A program made the translations under genes and the position numbers. Positions 26,241 to 37,038 of a stretch of DNA of 64,000 nt are shown here, in pieces. The notes beneath the pieces are model-generated. The model did not search any database. It had not been told where the DNA came from and was given only the letters and a program-made list of their open reading frames with translations. Position 1 is the first letter of the stretch; each line of letters begins with the position of its first letter. The DNA lies in NCBI RefSeq assembly GCF_001005725.1, contig NZ_LBIC01000001.1, positions 124,001 through 188,000 on the forward strand, in the 5' to 3' direction. The stretch comes from Sphingobium chungbukense (GTDB lineage Bacteria > Pseudomonadota > Alphaproteobacteria > Sphingomonadales > Sphingomonadaceae).

Positions 26241-26666
26241 CTACTGTTCGCTGTCATCCGTATTAAACAGGTCACGCAGTTGGCCGAGTTCAAGACCGAC
26301 GAATTCATCGATTGAAAAAACGTTTGGACGGGCGATCGCATACTCGGGTGAACCAACCACAACCAGGACTGGCGGATATCCGCCGTAAGCGGCGGGGTCA
26401 GACATATCTCTCCCCAAACTCGCCGCAAACGCGTCGGATCGCATCAGCCCTTCCAAAGAATCTGCTGAAATAATTTGCACCTGCGTCGGATTGATGGAGT
26501 TTTCAGCAATCTGTTCAATCATCTTCGCGCCAGCTTCGACAATATCATTTTGCCCGCCAGCGTCGACTATTATCGCCTTAAAGTCAGATTCCAACAACTT
26601 CCTTTCGACTTGCTTCAGCGCGATGTCATTGCCTGTGGATGAGACTATCTGGATTAGGTCTAGCAT
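26241..26666 (-). CDS. Orphan hypothetical protein
   Basis: A protein of 141 residues from ATG 26666, which has GAGG 8 nt upstream; a GTG ten codons earlier is less well placed. The composition is that of a small alpha/beta fold: alternating hydrophobic strands (KAIIVDAGG; TQVQIISADS; PVLVVVGSP) and acidic helices (AGAKMIEQIAENS), ending in DLFNTDDSEQ. It could resemble a receiver or Rossmann-like fold, but I recognise no family and no catalytic residue. It stands alone near the right edge of the island, converging on the XRE gene. Confidence 0.6.
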   Translation of the reverse strand: MLDLIQIVSSTGNDIALKQVERKLLESDFKAIIVDAGGQNDIVEAGAKMIEQIAENSINPTQVQIISADSLEGLMRSDAFAASLGRDMSDPAAYGGYPPVLVVVGSPEYAIARPNVFSIDEFVGLELGQLRDLFNTDDSEQ

Positions 26667-27070
26667 TTCGAAAACCTCAAAAATTTCGAGTGCCACCTTA
26701 GTCGCTAATTAGAGCATCTGCGGCCAGACCTCTAAATGTCCCAAAATGAGAAAAGCAACCGCCAACGTTGATCGACAACAAAACCCGCTCAGGCGCTGCC
26801 TCATCTCACGTCTGTGACCCCGCCTGTCACAGGTTCTTGAGCGGCACCAGGTGTCTGATGTGTAGCCTCAATGACAAAGTGGCCCCATGGAGCCGTCTTC
26901 AGCCCCCTCAGGCCTTGCCGCACACGTTGGCTGTGGCGCTAAGGAAGTGCCGCCTTCGGCGGTTGCGACCAGGGAAGTTCGAATATAAAATTCGAACTTC
27001 CCTGGTCACTCAGATTTTATGGCAGCCTATCAATTCGGCGGTGTCAAAAAAAACAGGCTTTTCCGATACC
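26667..27070. other. Gene-poor right end of the island
   Basis: About 400 bp between the orphan gene and the comM remnant. No coding frame is convincing. It contains a short hairpin CCGCC-TTC-GGCGG (26950-26962), the 18-bp inverted repeat at 26967-27007, and a 10-bp inverted pair CCTATCAATT (27026-27035) / AATTGATAGG (27079-27088) that straddles the comM junction. Such symmetry at a boundary suggests recombination or transposition, but no recombinase gene is in the window. Confidence 0.45.
26967..27007. repeat. Perfect 18-bp inverted repeat with 5-nt spacer
   Basis: GACCAGGGAAGTTCGAAT (26967-26984), spacer ATAAA, and the exact reverse complement (26990-27007). There is no T-run on either side, so it is not a normal Rho-independent terminator. 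It sits ~100 bp from the point where comM similarity stops. Possible roles are a recombination core site, an element end, or the stem of a small RNA; none can be chosen from sequence alone. Confidence 0.7.
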
Positions 27071-27340
27071 TTAACCCAAATTGATAGGTTTCAGAAACGT
27101 GAGAGGCACGCCTTCCTTCGGCAGATCGGCAGGCGACAGGTTCACGGTGATCCGCTTGGGAGGCAGCGACAGGCCGATCGCGGCGATGGCGTTGCGCACC
27201 CGTTCGCGGCTTTCGGCGACCGCCTTGTCGGGCAGGCCGACGACAATGAAATTGGGAAGTCCGGGGACCAGTTGGCATTGGACCTCTACACCCCGGGCCT
27301 CCAGCCCGAGATAGGCGACCGTCGATACCGTCGAAACCAA
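27071..27340 (-). pseudogene. comM: comM/yifB remnant, first ~77 codons only
   Basis: From TTG 27340 (GGGGA 8 nt upstream) the frame gives the N-terminal domain of the ComM/YifB Mg-chelatase-like AAA+ protein. VPGLPNFIVVGLPDKAVAES, RITVNLSPADLPKEG and the spacing match the family well. Similarity ends after KEG (about nucleotide 27107); the last 12 residues before the stop at 27071 are unrelated. Intact ComM has ~500 residues, with Walker motifs and a C-terminal domain that are all missing. The gene follows rlmE on the same strand, so its start is in its native place and the rest was displaced by the island. Confidence 0.88.
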
Positions 27341-27455
27341 ATGATGATCCCCCTGCCGCGCCCGACGTCTGGAAACCCGGTTCCAGAAGGCAGGCTTCCC
27401 GCTCCTGCCTTCGCAGGAACAGGGGGTGGATTCAATAGCTTAGCTTCATGGAGGT
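27341..27455 (-). terminator. Hairpin-rich spacer after rlmE
   Basis: The spacer between rlmE and the comM start contains TCTGGAA-6 nt-TTCCAGA (27368-27387) and TCCTGC-CTTC-GCAGGA (27403-27418). The second is the type of short palindrome that recurs between genes in sphingomonads. They may end rlmE transcription, but no T-run follows. Confidence 0.4.
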
Positions 27456-28127
27456 TCAGCCTTGTTCCGGCCGCCCCTTGAACCCTTGCGCCACGACATA
27501 CCATTCGACGCTGCCCTTGCGGCTGGCGGGCGGCTTGGCATGTTTGATGGTCGTGAAATGCTTCTTGAGGATGGCGAGCAGATCGGCGTCGGTGCCGCCC
27601 GCGAACACCTTGGCGACGAAGGTGCCGCCCTTGCGCAGATTTTCGACCGCGAACATCGCCGCCGCCTCGACCAGCCCCATGGTACGCAGATGGTCCGTCG
27701 CCGCATGGCCGACCGTGTTCGCCGCCATGTCCGAAATCACCAGATCGGGCTCATCGCCCAACGCCTCGGCCAGCAGGGCGGGCGCCTTGTCGTCCATGAA
27801 ATCCATCTGGAACAGGGTGACCCCTGGAATCGGATCGGTCGGCAGCAGGTCGATGCCCACCACCTTCGCCTTGGGGCAGAGTTTGCGCACCACCTGCGCC
27901 CAGCCGCCGGGCGCCACGCCCAGGTCGACCACCGCGCGCGATCCCTTCACGAAATGGAATTTCTCGTCCAGCTCTATCAGCTTGAAGGCAGCGCGGCTGC
28001 GCCACCCTTCCGCCTTGGCGCGGCGGACATAGGGATCGTTCAACTGCCTCTCGAGCCAGCGGGTGGACTGGGCCGTCCGCCCCTTCGCCGTCTTGACCCG
28101 CACCTTGCCGGCGCCAGTGCCTCTCAC
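27456..28127 (-). CDS. rlmE: 23S rRNA (uridine-2'-O)-methyltransferase RlmE (FtsJ)
   Basis: A protein of 223 residues. After a basic N-terminus come RRAKAEGWRSRAAFKLIELD, the SAM-binding loop VVDLGVAPGGWAQ (~residue 67-79), GIDLLPTDP, and MDFMDD and ISDMAANTVGH, with Asp in the expected catalytic position of the K-D-K-E tetrad. RlmE methylates U2552 of 23S rRNA in the large subunit. The start used is GTG 28127, 10 bp after the ppx stop; downstream GTG codons are possible. It is the second gene of a ppx-rlmE unit that once continued into comM. Confidence 0.95.
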   Translation of the reverse strand: MRGTGAGKVRVKTAKGRTAQSTRWLERQLNDPYVRRAKAEGWRSRAAFKLIELDEKFHFVKGSRAVVDLGVAPGGWAQVVRKLCPKAKVVGIDLLPTDPIPGVTLFQMDFMDDKAPALLAEALGDEPDLVISDMAANTVGHAATDHLRTMGLVEAAAMFAVENLRKGGTFVAKVFAGGTDADLLAILKKHFTTIKHAKPPASRKGSVEWYVVAQGFKGRPEQG

Positions 28128-28137
28128 AGCCTATCCC

Positions 28138-29256
28138 TCACATCTTCACTCCATCGCGATCCATCAGGCCGCGCAATATGCCTTCGCGAATACCGCGATC
28201 CGCCACACCCAGACGCTGGGCAGGCCAGATGTCGAGGATCGATTCCAATATGGCGCAACCCGCCACGACCAGATCGGCCCGCTCCGTCCCGATGCAGGGC
28301 AGCTTCTGCCGCTCCGCCAGGGCCATGGAGGAAAGCCGCGCCGAAATGGCCCGCATCGATGTCGAGGGCACGATCAGCCCATCGATCGCCTGTCGGTCGT
28401 AGCGCGGCAGGTCGAGATGCAGGCTGGCCAGCGTCGTCACCGTTCCCGACGTTCCCAGCAGGCGAATATCGGCCTGTGGAGAGGGCAGGCGACGGGCAAG
28501 GGGCGAAAAAGCGTCCGCGACACGCGCGCGCATCCGGCCATAGGCCGCCAGCCGGTCGGTGGGATCGGCATGGTCGAACGGCTCGCTCTCGGTCAGCGAA
28601 ACGACACCCCAGGGCGCGCTCACCCAATCGACGATATGCGGCATACCTTCTTGACGGGAATTGACCAGGACCAGTTCGGTCGACCCGCCGCCGATGTCGA
28701 AGATCAGCGCAGGGCCATCGCCCGGTTCCAGCAGCGCATGGCATCCCAGCACCGCCAGCCGCGCCTCTTCCTGCGCGCTGATGATGTCGAGGGCGATGCC
28801 GGTTTCCCGGTACACGCGCTGAATGAACTCGGCCCCGTTGGATGCGCGGCGGCAAGCCTCCGTCGCGACCGACCGGGCCAGCGTGACATGACGGCGGCGC
28901 AGCTTGTCGGCGCAGACCGACAAGGCCGCAATCGCGCGCTCGATGGCTTCGTCGCTGATCCTGCCGGACGCCGAGAGGCCCTCCCCCAGACGAACGATTC
29001 GCGAAAAGGCATCGACGACGATGAAGCCGTCGGCCGAAGGCTTGGCGATCAGCAGGCGGCAATTGTTCGTGCCAAGGTCGATGGCCGCATAGGAGCGGCG
29101 CCCGCGCAGCGGATGAGGCAAAAGGCCCCGCGATTGCGACGGGGGAGTGAGGGCCGCAGCCTTGCTCCCATTGCCCTGACCGGAACGGACCCCTTTGCCC
29201 GAAATTCCGCCGGCCGGGCCGGAACTCTGCGGCGATGGGCGGCTGTGCTGCACCAT
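28138..29256 (-). CDS. ppx: Ppx/GppA exopolyphosphatase-type phosphatase
   Basis: A protein of 372 residues. An unusual proline/serine/glycine-rich stretch of ~50 residues precedes the ASKHA fold: YAAIDLGTNNCRLLIA (phosphate-1 loop), ATEACRRASNG, the phosphate-2 loop IFDIGGGSTEL, and GTSGTVTTLA. It hydrolyses polyphosphate or pppGpp in the cytoplasm. It lacks the C-terminal HD domain of longer exopolyphosphatases, as is usual for the short Ppx/GppA form next to rlmE in alphaproteobacteria. ATG 29256 was kept as start, although a downstream start would remove the low-complexity tail. Confidence 0.92.
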   Translation of the reverse strand: MVQHSRPSPQSSGPAGGISGKGVRSGQGNGSKAAALTPPSQSRGLLPHPLRGRRSYAAIDLGTNNCRLLIAKPSADGFIVVDAFSRIVRLGEGLSASGRISDEAIERAIAALSVCADKLRRRHVTLARSVATEACRRASNGAEFIQRVYRETGIALDIISAQEEARLAVLGCHALLEPGDGPALIFDIGGGSTELVLVNSRQEGMPHIVDWVSAPWGVVSLTESEPFDHADPTDRLAAYGRMRARVADAFSPLARRLPSPQADIRLLGTSGTVTTLASLHLDLPRYDRQAIDGLIVPSTSMRAISARLSSMALAERQKLPCIGTERADLVVAGCAILESILDIWPAQRLGVADRGIREGILRGLMDRDGVKM

Positions 29257-29355
29257 GGCCGTATCTCTTTTCTTCTTCGCCAGCGCCGAAAGGCGCCGGA
29301 ACTTGCCCCAAGAGTAGGCAAAGGGAAAAGAAAGCGCAAGGCGGGGCGAATCCCC

Positions 29356-29735
29356 TTATGAAAGGGGCAACAACGCCGCGACGATCCACCGCTCCTCGGC
29401 ACGCAGCACACCCCAGGCGCGGGCGGCGGCACGGCTGTCCATCGCCTCGACACCGATGCCGCGGCCTTCCAGCTCGCGGACGAAGGGACGCGGCGGCTGG
29501 CGCAGGCCGGCGCCAGTCCCGACCAGCAGGAATTCGGGCTGGATCTCAAGGTCGAACAGGTCGCCCAGATCGGCGACGGTCAGGGCGTCGATGGCCGGTG
29601 CATTCGCCCAGGCCAGAGCCCGGACCGGCGAAAGCAGCAGGCCATCGGGAAAGACATCGTCCCTGACCCGGAAGCCGCGCCCTGAAAACCGGTGACGATC
29701 GGCCCCTGCCCCGCCGCATCGCGACGCAGTTCAAT
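29356..29735 (-). pseudogene. Mth938-like (DUF498) gene with a frameshift and no standard start
   Basis: The frame opening at 29735 reads IELRRDAAGQGPIVTGF, the usual N-terminus of Mth938-like proteins that follow secDF in alphaproteobacteria. A run of four T (complement of 29685-29688) then shifts it. The rest (FSGRGFRVRDDVFPDGLL, then IQPEFLLVGTGAGLRQPP and ALLPLS) continues in the next frame to a stop at 29356. One extra T would restore a ~126-residue protein. The first codon is ATT rather than ATG. Either the gene is decaying or there is a sequencing error. The family is uncharacterised and is linked in mitochondria (NDUFAF3) to complex I assembly. Confidence 0.8.
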
Positions 29736-29752
29736 CCCCGATCTCTTCCCGT

Positions 29753-30739
29753 TCAGGGCCGCGCTCCATCGTCGCGCGGTCCCATGCGTTCGGCCTGGGC
29801 AGCGATGTTGGGCTTGCTCGCCCTTTTCTCCGATCCCATGGGCGAGAGGCCGAGCGTGATCAGCAGCGACGACGACACATAGACCGACGAATAGGTGCCG
29901 ACGACGATGCCCAGCATCATGGCCGCGGTGAAGCCGCGCAGCACATGACCACCCAGCAGCAGCAGCGCACCCAGCGCCAACAGCACCGTCACCGACGTCA
30001 TGACGGTACGTGGCAGCGTTTCGTTGACCGACAGGTCGATCAGCGCCTTCATGTCCATCTTGCGGTATTTGCGCATATTTTCGCGGATGCGGTCGTCGAT
30101 CACCATCTTGTCGTTGATCGAATAGCCCACGATGGTCAGCACGGCGGCGACGATGTTGAGGTCGAATTCCAACTGGGTGATGGCGAAGAAGCCCAAAGTC
30201 ATCAGCACGTCGTGCATGATCGCGACGAAGGTCGAGATGCCGAACTGCCATTCGTAGCGGAACCAGGAGAAGATCGCGATACCGACCACCGCCAGCATCA
30301 CCGCCAGCACGCCGTTCTGGATCAATTCGCCCGACACCTTGCCCGATACCGTGTCGTAGCGGGAGAAGGTGACACCGGGGAATTCCGCCGTCATCGCCTT
30401 GCGCGCCTTTTCAACGATGGCGTTGGCCGCGCCCGCACCGCCCTGCTCGGGCAGCGGCAGGCGGATCTGCACCGTCTTGGGATCGCCGAATTGCTGGAGC
30501 GAACCGTCGCCCACGCCGAGGCGGTCCACTACGCCGCGCACCTTCTCCAGATGCGGGGGCTGTTGGAACTTCGCCTCGATCATCAGGCCGCCGACGAAAT
30601 CGACGCCCATGTTGAGGCCCTTGTAGAAGGTCGCGCCGACCGCCAGCACGGTCAGCAGCGCCGTCAGGGCAAAGGCCCAGTGGCGCAGCTTCACAAAGCC
30701 GATATTGGTGTTGTCGGGGACGAGTTTCAGCAGTTTCAT
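29753..30739 (-). CDS. secF: Protein translocase subunit SecF
   Basis: A protein of 328 residues with six predicted membrane helices and a periplasmic domain after the first. Key motifs are GVDFVGGLMIEAKF near residue 31-45, ISTFVAIMHDVLMTLGFFA, and GYSINDKMVIDDRIREN with TVMTSVTVLLA. SecF pairs with SecD to use the proton gradient to pull secreted proteins out of SecYEG. ATG 30739 has GAGAG upstream. It is the third gene of yajC-secD-secF, 18 bp after secD; the C-terminus is polar and short. Confidence 0.96.
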   Translation of the reverse strand: MKLLKLVPDNTNIGFVKLRHWAFALTALLTVLAVGATFYKGLNMGVDFVGGLMIEAKFQQPPHLEKVRGVVDRLGVGDGSLQQFGDPKTVQIRLPLPEQGGAGAANAIVEKARKAMTAEFPGVTFSRYDTVSGKVSGELIQNGVLAVMLAVVGIAIFSWFRYEWQFGISTFVAIMHDVLMTLGFFAITQLEFDLNIVAAVLTIVGYSINDKMVIDDRIRENMRKYRKMDMKALIDLSVNETLPRTVMTSVTVLLALGALLLLGGHVLRGFTAAMMLGIVVGTYSSVYVSSSLLITLGLSPMGSEKRASKPNIAAQAERMGPRDDGARP

Positions 30740-30757
30740 ATTCTCTCTCCCGCCCCG

Positions 30758-32359
30758 TCAGATGTGGATCTCGGTCGGACGCTTGGCCCGAACCCAGAGC
30801 GACACCAGCCAGCGCGTGAAGGTGACGGCGGTGAACACGCTGGTCGCGATGCCGATCAGCAGCACGATCGCGAAGCCCTTCACCGGGCCGGACCCCAGGG
30901 CGAGCATGATGCCGCCGGCGATGGCGTGCGTCACATTCGCTTCGAAAATGGTGCGGCTGGCTTCCTTATAGCCATGTTCGATCGACTGGACCACATTCCG
31001 GCCACGGCGGCGTTCCTCGCGGATGCGCTCGTAGATGAGGACGTTGGCATCGACCGCCGTACCGATGGTCAGCACGAAACCGGCAATGCCCGGCAGGGTC
31101 AGCGTCGCGCCCAAAATGCCCATCACGCCCAGGATCACCAACACGTTGATGGCGACGGCCAGATTGGCATACATGCCGAAACGGCCGTAGCTGACGAACA
31201 TGAAGGCGGCGACAGCCACCACGGCGATGATCGAGGCGGTAAGGCCGGCCTTGATCGAGTCGGCACCCAATTGCGGCCCGACCGTACGCTCCTCCACAAC
31301 CGTCAGCGCGACGGGCAGCTTGCCCGAACGCAACGCGATGGCGAGCTGGTTGGCGCTTTCTACCGTGAAATTGCCGCTGATCTGCGCGCTGCCGCCCAAA
31401 ATCGGTTCATTGATGTTCGGCGCGGAAAGCACCTTCCCGTCGAGGATGATGGCGAAGGGCCGGTTGACATTCTGCGACGTCACCTGGCCGAATTTGCGGC
31501 CGCCCGCGCCGTTGAAGCGGATGTTGACGATCGGCGTGTTACCGCGCTGGTCATAACCCTGCTGTGCGTCGGTCAGGTCTTCGCCCGACACCATGACCTG
31601 CCGGTAGACGGCGATCACCGGGGGCCCGGCGGGATTGCCGGGATAGGGCAGCACTTCGCTGCCCACCGGCGCGCGGCCCTGCGCGACCTCGGCGGGGTTG
31701 GCATTGACATCGACCAGCTTGAATTCCAGCTTGGCGGTCTGCCCCAGCAGGTCCTTGAGCGCCTTGGGATTCTGAAGGCCCGGCACCTGCACGACGATGC
31801 GGTTGCCGCCCTGCTGCTGGATGGTCGGTTCGCGCGTGCCCATTTCGTCGATGCGCTTGCGGATGACTTCGGTCGCGACTTCCATCGCGCTCTTCACCGC
31901 ATTGTCGATCCCCGCCTGGGTCGGCGTGATGGTGATGGTGGAACTGTTCACCACCTCGACATTGAAGTCGCGCTGGCCGGTCAGGCCCGCGCCCTGCGTC
32001 AGCGGCCGGATGCGCTCGACCGCGGCATCGACCTCCGACGGATTGCGGACCATGAAGCTCAGCTTCCCGTCGCGGCTGGAAATGTCACCGATCGCGATCT
32101 TGGTGTCGCCCCGGCGCAGTTCCGTGCGGACCTGCTCCTCCATATTGGCGAGCCGCTGCTTGGCGACATCCTGGGTGGACGCTTCCAGCAGCAAATGGCT
32201 GCCGCCCGACAGGTCGAGCCCCAGATTCACGCGAGTCTGCATGAATTTGGGAAAATGCCCGACCACCGAATCCGGCAGGAAGCTCGGCACGGCGCAGAAG
32301 ATGCCGATCAGCAGCGGCAGCAGGATTCCGGCGACCGCCCAGCGAGGGAAGTTCAGCAT
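30758..32359 (-). CDS. secD: Protein translocase subunit SecD
   Basis: A protein of 533 residues: one N-terminal helix, then LGLDLSGGSHLLLE (the D1 motif of SecD), a large periplasmic region with the P1 head containing QVPGLQNPKALKDLLGQTA, then five helices with LPGIAGFVLTIGTAVDANVL and YERIREERRRG. It works with SecF and YajC at the inner membrane. ATG 32359 lies 8 bp after the yajC stop. Nothing unusual is seen in length or motifs. Confidence 0.96.
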   Translation of the reverse strand: MLNFPRWAVAGILLPLLIGIFCAVPSFLPDSVVGHFPKFMQTRVNLGLDLSGGSHLLLEASTQDVAKQRLANMEEQVRTELRRGDTKIAIGDISSRDGKLSFMVRNPSEVDAAVERIRPLTQGAGLTGQRDFNVEVVNSSTITITPTQAGIDNAVKSAMEVATEVIRKRIDEMGTREPTIQQQGGNRIVVQVPGLQNPKALKDLLGQTAKLEFKLVDVNANPAEVAQGRAPVGSEVLPYPGNPAGPPVIAVYRQVMVSGEDLTDAQQGYDQRGNTPIVNIRFNGAGGRKFGQVTSQNVNRPFAIILDGKVLSAPNINEPILGGSAQISGNFTVESANQLAIALRSGKLPVALTVVEERTVGPQLGADSIKAGLTASIIAVVAVAAFMFVSYGRFGMYANLAVAINVLVILGVMGILGATLTLPGIAGFVLTIGTAVDANVLIYERIREERRRGRNVVQSIEHGYKEASRTIFEANVTHAIAGGIMLALGSGPVKGFAIVLLIGIATSVFTAVTFTRWLVSLWVRAKRPTEIHI

Positions 32360-32367
32360 GGGGCCGC

Positions 32368-32703
32368 TCAGTCGTTCGCGGGCTTGGCGGTGGCGGGATC
32401 GATCACGTCGGTCAGGGTGGACTTCACCGCCTTGACCTTCATGTTCGGCGCCAGTTCGACATCGACGTAGAATTCGTCGACGCGGGCGACCTTGCCGACC
32501 AGACCGCCGCCGGTCACGACCTGATCGCCCTTCTTCACGGCGTCGATCTTGGCCTTATGTTCCTTCATCTTCTTCTGCTGCGGACGGATCAGCAGGAAAT
32601 AGAAGACGACGAAGATGAGGACCAGCGGGGCCATCTGCACCAGCATGGAGGCGCCGGACGATTCCCCGCCCGCAGTCTGGGCAAAGGCTGTGGAAATGAA
32701 CAT
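32368..32703 (-). CDS. yajC: Preprotein translocase accessory subunit YajC
   Basis: A protein of 111 residues from ATG 32703 (MFISTAFAQTAGG). One membrane helix (LVQMAPLVLIFVVFYFLLIRPQQKK) is followed by the conserved cytoplasmic KGDQVVTGGGLVGKV block. YajC associates with SecDF. In-frame codons before 32703 give no plausible N-terminus. First gene of the yajC-secD-secF unit. Confidence 0.95.
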   Translation of the reverse strand: MFISTAFAQTAGGESSGASMLVQMAPLVLIFVVFYFLLIRPQQKKMKEHKAKIDAVKKGDQVVTGGGLVGKVARVDEFYVDVELAPNMKVKAVKSTLTDVIDPATAKPAND

Positions 32704-32893
32704 GGTTGGGACTTTCGCCTTATTGTCTTGTCCAGTCGCGGGCGCAGGATAAACGCCCACAGATCAAAGGCGCGCGGCTAACACAGATGAGGCCGCCGAG
32801 GCAACATGATTAGGGTTTCCGACGAAAGCGCGAAAAGCCTGCATCGAATGGCTTGCATATTCTCCAAACTGCTTCTAATTGCGCCGCTCCGGT

Positions 32894-32970
32894 CGGGACG
32901 TAGCGCAGCCTGGTAGCGCATCACACTGGGGGTGTGGGGGTCGGAGGTTCGAATCCTCTCGTCCCGACCA
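32894..32970 (+). tRNA. tRNA-Pro (anticodon GGG)
   Basis: A full cloverleaf: acceptor CGGGACG/CGTCCCG, D arm GCGC...GCGC with AGCCTGGTA, anticodon stem TCACA/TGTGG with loop CTGGGGG giving anticodon GGG, T arm GGAGG-TTCGAAT-CCTCT, and an encoded CCA end. It decodes CCC and CCU. The gene lies ~140 bp upstream of a phage-type lysis pair; tRNA genes are common integration sites. Confidence 0.97.
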
Positions 32971-33111
32971 AATCGATCAAGGCGCCAGACGCCTTGCAAT
33001 CCTCCCGCCATGATCCATTTCGCCGTTCGTGCCGCGCAGCGCTTTTCCGCTGTCCTACAACGAACCAAATGGGATAAATAATCCGCCTTTCTGCGACAGG
33101 AGGGCAGTTTC

Positions 33112-33651
33112 ATGGATATTTCGGCTCTGATCGACGAAGTGATCGCGCGCGAGGGTGGCTATAGCAACCATCCAGCGGATCGCGGCGGCCCCACCCATTT
33201 CGGCATTACCCAGGCGGTGGCACGGGCGAACGGGTTCATGGGCGACATGCGCGCCTTGCCCCGCAGCGTGGCGGAGGCGATCTACCGGCGGCTTTATTGG
33301 GAAAGGCCCGGCTATGCCTTTGTCGCGGAGCTGGCCCCGAGGATCGCCGAGGAACTTTTCGATACGGCCGTGAATATGGGTCCGGCGACGGCCGGCGGCT
33401 TCCTCCAGCGGGCCCTGAACGCGCTCAACCGCAATGCGCGGGATTATGCCGATCTGAAGGTCGATCAGGCAGTGGGCGGCAAAACCCTCGCCGCGCTGGG
33501 CGCGTTCATGCAGGTGCGCGGACGGGCAGGCGAAAGGGTGCTGCTCAAGGCGCTCGAAGCCCTTCAGGGGGAACGCTATCTCGCGCTCGCGGAAAGCCGG
33601 CCGGCCAACGAGGCCTTCCTCTATGGCTGGCTGGCAAACAGGATCGGTTAG
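33112..33651 (+). CDS. Glycoside hydrolase family 108 endolysin-like muramidase
   Basis: A protein of 179 residues. The N-terminal REGGYSNHPADRGGPTHFG is the signature of GH108 (catalytic Glu14 in EGGY), followed by helical segments ending in LAESRPANEAFLYGWLANRI, as in the predicted peptidoglycan-binding C-terminal domain. These enzymes cleave peptidoglycan and usually serve as phage or gene-transfer-agent endolysins. ATG 33112 follows a GGAGG at ~33100. A holin-like gene starts 12 bp later on the same strand, so the two form a lysis cassette. Confidence 0.88.
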   Translation: MDISALIDEVIAREGGYSNHPADRGGPTHFGITQAVARANGFMGDMRALPRSVAEAIYRRLYWERPGYAFVAELAPRIAEELFDTAVNMGPATAGGFLQRALNALNRNARDYADLKVDQAVGGKTLAALGAFMQVRGRAGERVLLKALEALQGERYLALAESRPANEAFLYGWLANRIG

Positions 33652-33663
33652 GAGACAAGAGGC

Positions 33664-36452
<2,789 letters not shown>

Positions 36453-36554
36453 GAGCAAAACCCAGAGCAGCGGCCCGATCGACGCTCAATCCAGACAGGC
36501 CTGCATCCCCACCCCGGCCGGATTGATCGTCCCATCGACGCCAGCATCATGCCC

Positions 36555-36586
36555 GGCGGGTCTGCGAGCGCACGCGCAGACCCGCC
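36555..36586 (+). terminator. Strong hairpin after the CoA-transferase gene
   Basis: GGCGGGTCTGCG (36555-36566) pairs perfectly with CGCAGACCCGCC (36575-36586) across an 8-nt loop. It is followed by ATTCCTTCCTC, which is only partly U-rich. It lies 100 bp after the CoA-transferase stop and is the probable transcription end. Confidence 0.65.
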
Positions 36587-36616
36587 ATTCCTTCCTCATC
36601 GCGCTGAAAATGAGAG

Positions 36617-36646
36617 GGGCCGTTGGGCGAAAATGCCCAACGGCCC
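36617..36646. terminator. Second strong hairpin
   Basis: GGGCCGTTGGGC (36617-36628) and its exact complement GCCCAACGGCCC (36635-36646) enclose the loop GAAAAT. No T-run follows on either strand. It may be a backup terminator or the end of a small RNA. A frame of 70 codons across it (36623-36835) has no recognisable features. Confidence 0.5.
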
Positions 36647-36760
36647 ATCATTGACATGGTCAGCGGCCGGAAGCGCCGCCCAAGGGAAACGGTAATCGCG
36701 CTATTTTCCGGATGCGCAGCTTCGCCCGCGAAATCGCAGTCGACAGTCCCCGAATTCTGG

Positions 36761-36782
36761 AAAACCGACGCTAAAGGCGTCG
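36761..36782 (-). terminator. Possible terminator of the 18-codon gene
   Basis: On the minus strand CGACGC-CTTTA-GCGTCG is followed by GTTTTCC. The stem has 6 bp, directly after the TGA of the candidate peptide gene. It is short but correctly placed and oriented. Confidence 0.5.
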
Positions 36783-36783
36783 C

Positions 36784-36840
36784 TCAGCGGCGCGTTCCCC
36801 GAATGGACTTGACCGACCCCATTGCTGAACCATGAGACAT
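36784..36840 (-). CDS. Candidate 18-residue peptide gene with near-perfect ribosome-binding site
   Basis: ATG at 36840 is preceded by AAAGGAGGTGATCC (36842-36855, minus strand), 14 bases complementary to the 3' end of 16S rRNA, with GGAGG 7 nt from the ATG. The frame encodes MSHGSAMGSVKSIRGTRR and stops at 36784. A small hairpin with a short T-run follows at 36761-36782. The peptide is basic and glycine/serine-rich, without a membrane segment. It could be a real micro-protein, a leader peptide, or a chance ATG behind a strong site. I recognise no family. Confidence 0.45.
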   Translation of the reverse strand: MSHGSAMGSVKSIRGTRR

Positions 36841-37038
36841 CGGATCACCTCCTTTCGCTAGTTGAAGCCCCTATAGCCGTTCCCGGTACTGGTCCTTCGC
36901 CGTCTATGAGATGATATGTGAATCAGACGAGCCGCATGTTCAAGGCTTGTAAAATTCTTTTTTCGAATCATACTTCTACGTCCGCGTTTCGCAGGCTATT
37001 TGCTTCGAAAATCACGGAAATAAACTGAAATCAAAGAC

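Noticed and set aside
26768..27481. A 237-codon plus-strand frame over the island edge
   Set aside because: It crosses the inverted repeat and runs antisense to the comM remnant, whose sequence is clearly coding on the other strand.
29945..32470. An 841-codon plus-strand frame
   Set aside because: Antisense to secF, secD and yajC, His/Arg-rich with no family resemblance.
36623..36835. A 70-codon plus-strand frame
   Set aside because: It runs through a strong hairpin, has no ribosome-binding site and no recognisable sequence features.
36842..36855. GGATCACCTCCTTT as a fragment of a 16S rRNA gene
   Set aside because: The match is limited to the 14 bases of the anti-Shine-Dalgarno; flanks do not match 16S, and on the minus strand it is a ribosome-binding site before an ATG.
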